DNA from: Clavaria fumosa
Lineage: Eukaryota; Basidiomycota; Agaricomycetes; Agaricales; Clavariaceae
Reading direction: 5' to 3'
DNA length: 64,000 nt
NCBI GenBank assembly: GCA_951802425.1
Contig: OX637797.1
Coordinates: forward strand, 930,001 to 994,000
Positions within the stretch are counted from its first letter, which is position 1. Each line of letters begins with the position of its first letter. The notes beneath the pieces were generated by a model. The model was not told the DNA's origin. It did no database searches and saw only the letters and a program-made list of their open reading frames with translations. Below, piece by piece: positions 10,586-18,589 of this stretch. The translations under genes and the position numbers were made by a program.

Positions 10586-10890
10586 TGTCAGGATCGCTTA
10601 CATAAGCAGGTTGGAAAGGCCAAGAAAGGATCGCAAAAGAGTTGAGGGAAGTTTGTGGACGAGTCACGTGACCCGAAAGGGTGGTGGATTACATAATGGG
10701 AAAATCACGTGACCCGGGCCTGGACGCATCACGTGACGCACGGGGTCCGAGCGTGGGAATGCTGGCAACTCCCGAACCGTTCGCTATATATACCACGTCG
10801 TTTTCTTACTTGTACCCTTTTCCCCTTATGTTAGTATCGTCATCATTGACCTTATGTTAAGTTGTGTGAACCATGAGACTAAGTCTGACA
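10586..10890 (+). repeat. 3' LTR of E1
   Basis: 305 bp, ending CTGACA, followed by CTACC. It differs from the 5' LTR at about ten positions, mostly C/T or G/A. Confidence 0.9.
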
Positions 10891-11235
10891 CTACCCCCTT
10901 CCTGATGTACCATTACCCTGTCCTGTCTTTCAATTTGCTAATCATATGCTGCTCCAGCTTTTATTTCCTCATGCACACTCCTTCCTGGGCCATATCTGCA
11001 CCCCGTTGAGGACCCTTACTGCCTTACTTCTTCGCCCTCACCAACAACTCCAACACGCATCACTTGTGCTCTTGATGTGCACTCACAAGTGGGGAGAAGT
11101 TCACGCACCAGCTGCGTTTCATTCTTCATGCGCTGTCTTCGCCAAACATAAATTTAGTACCATAGAAGCGTGACCAAACATAACAGACTGTTTTCTGCTT
11201 TTTTTTCCATCCACAAATCAAGTCCTTCTCCAGCG
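10891..11235 (+). promoter_or_regulatory. Upstream region of the split gene
   Basis: Pyrimidine-rich, non-coding 345 bp precede the first ATG of the split gene. In the inferred ancestral order this region was continuous with the reverse complement of DNA right of 24018, because CTACC at 10891-10895 pairs with GGTAG at 24018-24022. A CT-rich tract at about 11200-11230 lies just before the start codon, as is common for fungal transcription starts. Confidence 0.45.
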
Positions 11236-12323
11236 ATGAATGTCGAGAACCAACCGCAACCCTCTCAGCATGATGGCACTGCCCAGCCGATGGATCCCAG
11301 AATAATGGCCATGTTTGAGAATATGATGCAGTCAAAACTGAGCGAGATGCAACAGGTGTATCACCACAAACTTCAAACTTGTGACGAAGCCTGGCAGAAG
11401 CACGAGAAAGAGGTGCAGGCCCGTGAATCAGCACTGCAGGGACAGCTCGAGAGCTTAACGCATGAGCTTGAAATGGCTAGGATCCAGTTAAGGTGTGTTT
11501 CTGGTCTCGGTCCTTGAACTATGCCCCATCTAATGGAACATCAGAAATGTGAACATCAACGATGCACCCATGGAAGAAGACACTCACCTTCCAGCACAAA
11601 ACCTAAGCAGCGGCCCAACACTGCAGCGCCAACATCCATGCGCTGTCCCAACACGAAACCGCCGCCCGCCCAAGCGTCAGGCTGCCAGCGGACCAGCTGA
11701 CAGCCTTCCTTCGGGCCAGACAAGAAAAAAACATAGAAACACATCTGCGAAGAGAGCCAAGGTGGTTATGAAACCGTCATCTCATATCCATAGGTTGTTA
11801 GAATCTGAGATCCCCTCTGATATTGGAGGGCTGCAGGTGCGTGATCTCATTAGTTTGATTGTTGCTCAGAGGTGCTCATTAAGACATTGTAGAGAGCTAT
11901 ACATCTCCACATACGGCTACTATGGGGACTACTCGACCCAAAGCAAGTTCCAGGAAACCCTCCCAATGAAGTCCTCGCGCAGTTTGCAAGCCACTTCACC
12001 ACTGAAGAGTCTATTCTCACAACACAGCAGGGACCATTGCTCATTGCACCATCCCTTGTGAAGGTGGGCAGGGCTGCTGCGAGCACAAATAGCGGGCAGA
12101 TTGCCACTCAGATTCGGCAGGTTGAGGAACACATTATCGACTACATCCAGAATTGTCTTGCCCGTTTTGGCTTGATATGCCAGTGCCCGGATCTTCGGCA
12201 GACACCCTATGCGCTGTACAATGCGGTGTGCCATGTAATTGCGCTCGATACCTTCAAACAAGCGCTCGTCTCACATGCCTTTGCACACATGAGCCCAAAC
12301 ACAATCTATGCGAAGGATCTCAA
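11236..12323 (+). pseudogene. N-terminal and middle fragment of the split gene, broken by E2
   Basis: Three exons can be read: 11236-11492, 11545-11836 and 11893-12323, with introns of 52 and 56 bp (GT...AG, phases consistent). The product begins MNVENQPQPSQHDG. It has a coiled-coil-like helix over about residues 20-85, a basic stretch (RRPPKRQ...RKKHRNTSAKRAK) and a helical domain containing RAIHLHIRLLWGLLDPKQVP. The third exon stops at the E2 target site after AKDLN and resumes in frame at 17899 with LLTRFYDHF. The family is not identified. By impression it resembles a multicopy family of basidiomycete repeat-associated proteins. Confidence 0.75.
12319..12323. repeat. Target-site duplication CTCAA of E2 (left copy)
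   Basis: CTCAA here is repeated at 17894-17898, directly beyond the other LTR. Confidence 0.9.
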
Positions 12324-12614
12324 TATCAGACTGGGTCTCACACAACTTAAGCGTAAGGTCATGACGACAATACTAAGATAAGGGGAAAAGAGTACAAAAA
12401 AGGAAAAGCGAAAGTACTTATAGCGAACGCTTCGGCACTTGCCGACTTTCCCACGCTCGGACCCTCGGATCACGTGATGCGCCCAGGCCCCAGGTCATGT
12501 GATCTTACATGATTACATAATCCGACCCAGCCACAGGTCATGTGACCTTCCAACAACCCTCCCCAGTTTCTCCACAACTGCACTTTGGGATGGCTTACAT
12601 AAGCGATCCTAACA
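12324..12614 (-). repeat. 3' LTR of E2
   Basis: 291 bp, identical by eye to 17603-17893. Confidence 0.95.
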
Positions 12615-12630
12615 TCACCCCCCTCTTAAG
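12615..12630 (-). promoter_or_regulatory. E2 polypurine tract
   Basis: On the minus strand CTTAAGAGGGGGGTGA abuts the 3' LTR and overlaps the stop codon of gag-pol. Confidence 0.75.
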
Positions 12631-15600
12631 GCTGGGCGTCCCGACCAGCTAGCTTGGCCTTGTCGGGGTGAGCAAGGAAGAAGTCCTGGAGAAGCAGTGC
12701 CACATTGGTGAGGTTCCGTCGTGGCTCCCAAGTGTTCTCCTCTACAGGGTATCCCAACCACTTCACCAGGTATCTCACTCCACGCCCCACCTTCTTAACA
12801 TCAAGGATCGCCTCCACATCATACTCCAGGTGGTCATCATCAATCGTAGGGGGCGGAGGGGGAGGCAGGTTCTGAGAAGGGAAGGAAGGGGGGTGGTATG
12901 GTGTCAACAGCAACTCATTGAAGACCCGATGGATGCGCCAGGCCCGAGGGAGCTTGAGGCGATACCCAGCAGGTCCCACCTTCTCCTCAACTGCAAAGGG
13001 GCCTGCTCTCTTGTTGTCAAGCTTTTTACAGGGCCGGTCCATCTTCAAGTTTCTAGTATCCAGCCAGACCAGATCTCCCTCAGAGTACTCCCGACTTGGG
13101 CGTTTCCCCTTATCATAGCTCTTCTTCATTGCTGCCACTGCTTTTTCCATTGCCTCCTTGGCTGCTCTTCGGGACTCCGTGAGCTTAGCCATCCACTCGT
13201 CCGCTGCCGGGTTCACCTCAGAAGGTGGCCGGAGCCCCCCATTCCATGGGTGTCGTCCATAATCGAGGAAGAAAGGTGTCTGTCCTGTTGCTGAGTGCTC
13301 ACGATTATTAAGAGCAAACTCCGCAGTGGACAACCATTCAGCCCAGTCATCCTGGAGATGGTCCACGTAAGCCCGGAGATAGATCTCCATCTCCTGGTTC
13401 GCCCGTTCCGTCTGTCCATCAGTCTGTGGATGAAAGGCAGTACTTGGATTTGCTTTTACCCGGATCATGGAGTAGAACTCCTTCATGAAGCGGGACACGA
13501 ACTGGGACCCCCGGTCACTCACAACCTTGTGAGGGACTCCATGGTCACGAAACACTCGATCCCGGAGGAGACGCGCCGCTCCAAGTCCTGTGAGGTCGAG
13601 CCCAATTGCTTCGAGCAGTGTCCGTTTCGTGAATTTGTCGACAATAACAAGGATGGCATTATGTCCACGGGAGAGGGGGAGGGGACCGACTATGTCCCAT
13701 GAGATCACCGACCAGGGACCATCGGGCACCAGATGGGGGTGCAGTGGGGCAGCACGCTTGGTACGGTCGGGCTTCGTCCGCTGGCATGTCTCACACCCCT
13801 GGGCATACCGATCCGCGTCTTTTACCATGTCCGGCCACCAATAACCCTTCACTAGTGCTGCTCTCAACTTCCGGGGCCCAGGGTGTCCAGCAGCGGGGAG
13901 GTCATGCTCAAACTCGAGAACGGCCTCACGAGCTCCTAGGGGGACCCAAGTGACTATCCCCTTTCGCCAGAGTCCAGCACGATCTCGTGTCCACTCATCA
14001 TCAAGCTCCTCTGGCTTCTGTATGTGTACCGCGCTATTTTTCTGGAGTAGCGTCTCCATTTCCGATGTGAATGACACACGGACTTCCGTTTCCGGGAAAA
14101 CCTGCACTGGTGCATCCTCCTCCACCATCTCTCCATAGTCCGGTCTCCGGGAGAGTGCATCTGCCTTTGTATTCGACTTGCCAGTGCGATACTTTATCTC
14201 AAAGTCAAAGCACTGGAGCTCTCCAACCCAACGAACCTGCCTCGGCTTCAACTTCTGGGGCTTCCGGAAGTACTGGAGGTTTGCATGGTCCGTCCAGATC
14301 TCGATCGTCTCCTCTGCTCCAATGAGGTATGCTCGCCACTCGCGAAGTGCCCGAATCACAGCCAAGAACTCCTTGTCGTACACATCGTAGTTCTTCTCAG
14401 CTGCAGTGAGGGCCTTGGAGATATAGTCAACAACTCTCCAGGTTCCATCCGCCTGCTGCTGCGAGAGCACTCCACCAGTTGCCAAGTTGCTTGCATCTGT
14501 CTCTACCTTCCATCTCCCTTTGTCCTGAGGCAGAGCCAAGACTGGGGCCGATACAAGTGCCTGGCGGAGATCTCGGAAGGCTGCTTCCTCCTCCTCCTCC
14601 CATTTCCACGGAACATTCCCAGTCAGCCGGAAGAGTGGCTTTGCCCGGGCAGAAAGATTCGGGATGTGCCGGCGGAGGTAGTTCAGCATCCCATTGAACC
14701 TCTGGACATCCTTCACATTCTTAGGACGTGGCCAATCTCGGACTGCCGCACCCTTGGCCGGATCATGCTCTAGTCTGTTGTGGGAGATCTTCATCCCCAG
14801 GAAGATGATCTCACTCTTCTCAAACTCGCATTTACTGAGTTTGAGACACAACCCATTCTCTCCAAACTTCCTCAAGACCCGATCCATCCAGTACCGGTGT
14901 GTAGCCAAGTCCTCTGCAAACACAATGACATCATCCACATAGGCCCTCACATGTCCTCCTGCAATCTCCTCCCTCAACACATGATTCATGAAGCGTTGGA
15001 AGGTGGCAGGGGCATTCTGCAGTCCAAACCACATGACAGCTGGTTCGAAGAGTCCACGGGGTGTCAGGAAGGTGCAGCGGTGCTGGTGCTCAGGCCAGAC
15101 CTGCATAGATGGGAAACCTCCTTTTGCATCAATCTTAGAGTAGATCGACGCTCCTTTAAGCACATCCACTGTGTCTCGGATGCGGGGAAGGGGGTACTTG
15201 TCCTTGATCAGGTGTGCATTCAGCCTCGAGTAGTCGATGATTGGCCGCAGTTTGTCCTTCTCATGTTTGAAGAAGAAGGGGCTGGCATACGGGGATTTCG
15301 AGGGCCGGATTCGTCCAGAAGCAAGCTGCTCATCCACCCAACGGTTCATCTCCACCATCTCCTGCCGTGTCAAAGAATACAGCTTGGAGGAGAGGTGCTC
15401 AGGGTCCTTTTTGAATTCGATCTTAATATCGAAGTCTGGTCGGGAGCGGGGAAGTTCATCCCACTTCGCTTCACTAAACACCAAAGGGTAGCGGCTGGGC
15501 CAATCGGGGGTAGGGCCAGAGTTGGGAAAACGGGTGTCCAGAATACTCGTGGATGCGAGGGTACTCGTTTTCAGGGGTGCAGGGGCTCGAGGGGATGGGG

Positions 15601-17035
15601 AACACTGTGGGGGGCAGCGGGTAAGGCTCAGCTCTGCCTTCTGCCAGTCAATATCCGGGTTGTGCCGCTTGAGCCAGTCATGCCCAAGGATGACCTTGTG
15701 GGACTGGGTCTTTCCCAGCAGAAAGTGGATCCGCTCCTGGTGGTCACCAACTCTCACCAGCACCTCTATCCCATACCGGACCTTTCCATTCCTGTTCTGT
15801 GTCCCATCCACATTATACATGGTGATTGGGTTCAGCAGGAGAGATGGCTCCAGTCCCACTCCTTTCGCCCACTCCAAATCCATGAAGCAGTTGGTGCACC
15901 CTGAGTCGACAAGGGCCTTCATTGTAGTCCCTTTGCCAGTGCTGAAAGCCTCCAAGTGCACCTGGATGGCTAGCTCTCGTGGCACATGTTTCCGCACTTC
16001 TGGCCGCACTCTGGTTAGGCGCTCTGCCAGTCTCACTTCCTCCTTCACCTCAGCCCCAATTCGGGTATGTCTCCGCTGCAAGATAGTATATCGGGGTATA
16101 CTTGCAGCAGGCACAGGGACGGAAAGGGGGCTGGCACACTTCTTCTCCCCAGTGGGAGTCCTCCTCTCTCTCTCACACAGCTCTATACAGGCTCGGAGCC
16201 ATGCAATCTCTTTCTCATATCCCTCCACCATTTGGGGGGCACATGGTGCTGCCCGGGTTTGGGCCCTTGGGACCTGCGGACGCGTATCAGGCAGGGGGCA
16301 GAAACGGACAGCATGGCCAGTCTGGTGGCATCGGAAACAACATCTCTCATCAGCAGGGGCCCATCCTCGGGCCATGGCCACATCTGGAGTACACAGCAGA
16401 GGGGTCACAGGAGGTCGCGAAACGGTCACGGCAGGTCGCGGTAGGGTTGTGGTGGGTCGCGCGGGGGTCACAGTGGGTCGCCGTGTCCATTCCGTGAGTA
16501 TCCCATCCAGTCGCCTTTGCTGGGCATCAAGCCTCTCAGCCAGCACCTTCCATTCTCCATATGTCTCTGGCATTGGGGAGACACCATAGATTCTCTCCAC
16601 CAACCTCCTACTCAGGTTCAACTCCAGCCAATGGACTAGGATTCCTGAGTCCTTCTCTGCACTCAACTTCGCCCGTTGGAACAGCATCTCGAATTTCGCG
16701 AAGAACTCTGGTGCTGTCATGGCACCCTGTTTCAGCCCTGCAATATCGGCAAGGGCAGTCGCACGGTCATTCGGGTCATCGAATGCGCGCTTCATCTCCT
16801 CCACAAACTCTGCCCAGGTTCCGGCCTCGCCACTACCCAGGATCTCTTCTGCCTTCATATTCGCCCATTCTGCAGCGAATCCATCTCCAACAATTTTGCT
16901 CAGAGCAAAGAGGACCTTCACCAGGTCCACAGCATAGGTAGTCGGGTTCGCCATAAACAGGAGGCGAAGGGATCGGAGGAACGTACGGAAGTTCCTTTTC
17001 TGCCCATCAAAGGGGGCAACGGCTAGGTCCAGCAT
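12626..17035 (-). CDS. E2 Gag-Pol polyprotein with C-terminal chromodomain
   Basis: First in-frame ATG at 17035 gives 1469 residues; the frame stays open upstream to 17074. Numbered from 17074, the zinc knuckle C246-C249-H254-C259 ends Gag and the aspartic protease motif DSG is at 390-392. Reverse transcriptase YVDD is at 712-715 and RNase H Asp859 lies in ETDAS. The integrase has an HHCC finger (His1064, Cys1094, Cys1097) and a DD35E triad D1127-D1187-E1223. A GPY/F-like module and a chromodomain at about 1416-1465 (YLVKWLGYPVEENTWEP) follow. This makes it a chromovirus of the Tf1/sushi type. Gag and Pol are one frame, so protein ratios must be set by proteolysis or degradation rather than frameshifting. 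No inactivating change is seen. Confidence 0.95.
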   Translation of the reverse strand: MLDLAVAPFDGQKRNFRTFLRSLRLLFMANPTTYAVDLVKVLFALSKIVGDGFAAEWANMKAEEILGSGEAGTWAEFVEEMKRAFDDPNDRATALADIAGLKQGAMTAPEFFAKFEMLFQRAKLSAEKDSGILVHWLELNLSRRLVERIYGVSPMPETYGEWKVLAERLDAQQRRLDGILTEWTRRPTVTPARPTTTLPRPAVTVSRPPVTPLLCTPDVAMARGWAPADERCCFRCHQTGHAVRFCPLPDTRPQVPRAQTRAAPCAPQMVEGYEKEIAWLRACIELCERERRTPTGEKKCASPLSVPVPAASIPRYTILQRRHTRIGAEVKEEVRLAERLTRVRPEVRKHVPRELAIQVHLEAFSTGKGTTMKALVDSGCTNCFMDLEWAKGVGLEPSLLLNPITMYNVDGTQNRNGKVRYGIEVLVRVGDHQERIHFLLGKTQSHKVILGHDWLKRHNPDIDWQKAELSLTRCPPQCSPSPRAPAPLKTSTLASTSILDTRFPNSGPTPDWPSRYPLVFSEAKWDELPRSRPDFDIKIEFKKDPEHLSSKLYSLTRQEMVEMNRWVDEQLASGRIRPSKSPYASPFFFKHEKDKLRPIIDYSRLNAHLIKDKYPLPRIRDTVDVLKGASIYSKIDAKGGFPSMQVWPEHQHRCTFLTPRGLFEPAVMWFGLQNAPATFQRFMNHVLREEIAGGHVRAYVDDVIVFAEDLATHRYWMDRVLRKFGENGLCLKLSKCEFEKSEIIFLGMKISHNRLEHDPAKGAAVRDWPRPKNVKDVQRFNGMLNYLRRHIPNLSARAKPLFRLTGNVPWKWEEEEEAAFRDLRQALVSAPVLALPQDKGRWKVETDASNLATGGVLSQQQADGTWRVVDYISKALTAAEKNYDVYDKEFLAVIRALREWRAYLIGAEETIEIWTDHANLQYFRKPQKLKPRQVRWVGELQCFDFEIKYRTGKSNTKADALSRRPDYGEMVEEDAPVQVFPETEVRVSFTSEMETLLQKNSAVHIQKPEELDDEWTRDRAGLWRKGIVTWVPLGAREAVLEFEHDLPAAGHPGPRKLRAALVKGYWWPDMVKDADRYAQGCETCQRTKPDRTKRAAPLHPHLVPDGPWSVISWDIVGPLPLSRGHNAILVIVDKFTKRTLLEAIGLDLTGLGAARLLRDRVFRDHGVPHKVVSDRGSQFVSRFMKEFYSMIRVKANPSTAFHPQTDGQTERANQEMEIYLRAYVDHLQDDWAEWLSTAEFALNNREHSATGQTPFFLDYGRHPWNGGLRPPSEVNPAADEWMAKLTESRRAAKEAMEKAVAAMKKSYDKGKRPSREYSEGDLVWLDTRNLKMDRPCKKLDNKRAGPFAVEEKVGPAGYRLKLPRAWRIHRVFNELLLTPYHPPSFPSQNLPPPPPPTIDDDHLEYDVEAILDVKKVGRGVRYLVKWLGYPVEENTWEPRRNLTNVALLLQDFFLAHPDKAKLAGRDAQP

Positions 17036-17590
17036 TCTATAGCACTGTAAAATAAAATTCCGGGCCTTCGGCACTCAGGATTTCTTCGATCTCTTAACAG
17101 TCCTGTCCTCTCAGGCTGCTCTTCTAGGTACTTATGTACCTATAGAACTCTTATTCTATGAATCTTTTGTTAACGTGGGGCACGAATGGTATCCCAGGTG
17201 GTCACTCCACAACTCCTAATGAGTTGCCCGTGTGCCCTTCTGACAATGGTCACAGAGCAAGGGCTCTGTCCACTGGACCAGGAAACTACAGAAGACTATG
17301 TAGGGGCTTTCCTTGCCCTGTACACTAAGCGATTCACTGGTACGTAGCTGTAAAATAGAGATCCGGGCCTTTGGCACTCGGTATCACTTGGGGAGGGTCA
17401 CAGTTGACTTCCTCTGGGTCTGGTCACGTGTATGTACACACAGTAAAAATTTCACGCAGTTCTGTTACACACTGCGGGCAGGGTAAAGAAGAAGAGGATG
17501 ATAGGGGCTGAGCTGTGACAACGTGTCACAGTTTGAGATTAAGGGTCCAGGCTAGCCAGGTTAGGACACGGGGCTAGGGCGGACAGGCGG

Positions 17591-17601
17591 ATCTTAGTAT
17601 T
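17591..17601 (-). promoter_or_regulatory. Self-priming primer-binding site of E2
   Basis: On the minus strand AATACTAAGAT lies one base inside the 5' LTR. It is complementary at all eleven positions to 17658-17648 of the LTR, the likely 5' end of the transcript. A TATA-like TATAAGT lies about 40 bp upstream of that point. Confidence 0.7.
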
Positions 17602-17602
17602 A

Positions 17603-17893
17603 TATCAGACTGGGTCTCACACAACTTAAGCGTAAGGTCATGACGACAATACTAAGATAAGGGGAAAAGAGTACAAAAAAGGAAAAGCGAAAGTACTTAT
17701 AGCGAACGCTTCGGCACTTGCCGACTTTCCCACGCTCGGACCCTCGGATCACGTGATGCGCCCAGGCCCCAGGTCATGTGATCTTACATGATTACATAAT
17801 CCGACCCAGCCACAGGTCATGTGACCTTCCAACAACCCTCCCCAGTTTCTCCACAACTGCACTTTGGGATGGCTTACATAAGCGATCCTAACA
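17603..17893 (-). repeat. 5' LTR of E2
   Basis: 291 bp containing the predicted promoter and transcription start at about 17658 on the minus strand. Confidence 0.95.
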
Positions 17894-17898
17894 CTCAA

Positions 17899-18260
17899 CC
17901 TTTTGACTCGGTTCTATGATCATTTTGTGCATCATTACATGTACAAACGGTATCAAAAAGAAGAATGAGAGCCGGGAAGAGTCAAGATTGTTGAAGAGAT
18001 GCAGCCTCAGTATCAAGGCCGTATTAGAGTAATTTATTTTTCCTCCAGAGTTGTTCTTTACTAATAACCTTTGTCAGCTTGCCTCTGCCCGCCTTGAATT
18101 TCTTAGGGCAAATGGATATCCTAAGCGGTACCAGGATCTCATAGATCCCAAGGCCACTTCAGATGATGAGCCTAGTTCAACAGAGCCACAAGTGAGAAGC
18201 TCCAAGGAATATCATATCAGGAAGCGGCCTGAGCGCTCTCCCGAATTTGAGGTGTGGATC
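17899..18260 (+). pseudogene. Middle fragment of the split gene, between E2 and E3
   Basis: Coding continues at 17899-18028 (LLTRFYDHFVHHYMYKRYQKEE, a TGA at 17966-17968, then EPGRVKIVEEMQPQYQGRIR). A 49-bp intron (18029-18077) follows, then 18078-18260 (LASARLEFLRANGYPKRYQD... to EVWI). The exon ends at the E3 target site GGATC. Counting through all pieces and using each duplicated target site once, the ancestral frame is 557 codons with the TGA at codon 350. GAA GAA TGA GAG CCG would read EEREP if TGA derives from CGA. The last part of the gene is now at 4989-4612 on the other strand. Confidence 0.75.
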
Positions 18261-18565
18261 TGTCAGACTTAGTCTCACGGTTCACACAACTTAACGTAAG
18301 GTCGATGATGATGATACTAACATAAGGGGAAAAGGGTACAAGTAAGAAAACGATGTGGTATATATAGCGAACGGTTCGGGAGTTGCCAGCATTCCCACGC
18401 TCGGACCCCGTGCGTCACGTGATGCGTCCAGGCCCGGGTCACGTGATTTTCCCATTATGTAATCCACCACCCTTTTGGGTCACGTGACTCGTCCGCAAAC
18501 TTCCCGCAACTCTTTTGCGATCCTTTCTTGGCCTTTCCAACCTGCTTATGTAAGCGATCCTGACA
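18261..18565 (-). repeat. 3' LTR of E3
   Basis: 305 bp; the adjoining PPT on the minus strand (18580-18566) is AAGAGAGGGGTGA-like. Flanked on the outside by GGATC. Confidence 0.9.
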
Positions 18566-18589
18566 TCACCCCTCTCTTAAGGCTGGGCG

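Larger units (their letters stand above)
4995..10890 (+). mobile_element. E1: Ty3/gypsy chromovirus-type LTR retrotransposon, degenerate
   Basis: The 5896-bp element is bounded by 305-bp LTRs (4995-5299 and 10586-10890) that start TGTCAGG and end CTGACA and differ at about ten positions. The internal order is gag, protease, reverse transcriptase, RNase H, integrase and chromodomain. The left flank is GATCC and the right flank CTACC, so no target-site duplication matches within the element; each partner is found at E3. Coding damage is almost entirely TGA stops at former CGA codons. The element is a relative of E2 and E3. Confidence 0.95.
12324..17893 (-). mobile_element. E2: intact chromodomain Ty3/gypsy LTR retrotransposon
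   Basis: A 5570-bp element with 291-bp LTRs (12324-12614 and 17603-17893) that read as identical throughout. A perfect 5-bp target-site duplication, CTCAA, flanks it. The LTR begins TGTTAGG and ends CTGATA. One open Gag-Pol frame fills the interior. The element sits within the coding sequence of the split gene, in the opposite orientation. It is clearly the youngest of the three elements here and may still be competent. Confidence 0.97.

Noticed and set aside
12668..16941. Many plus-strand open frames of 80-370 codons
   Set aside because: They are antisense shadows of the E2 Gag-Pol frame.
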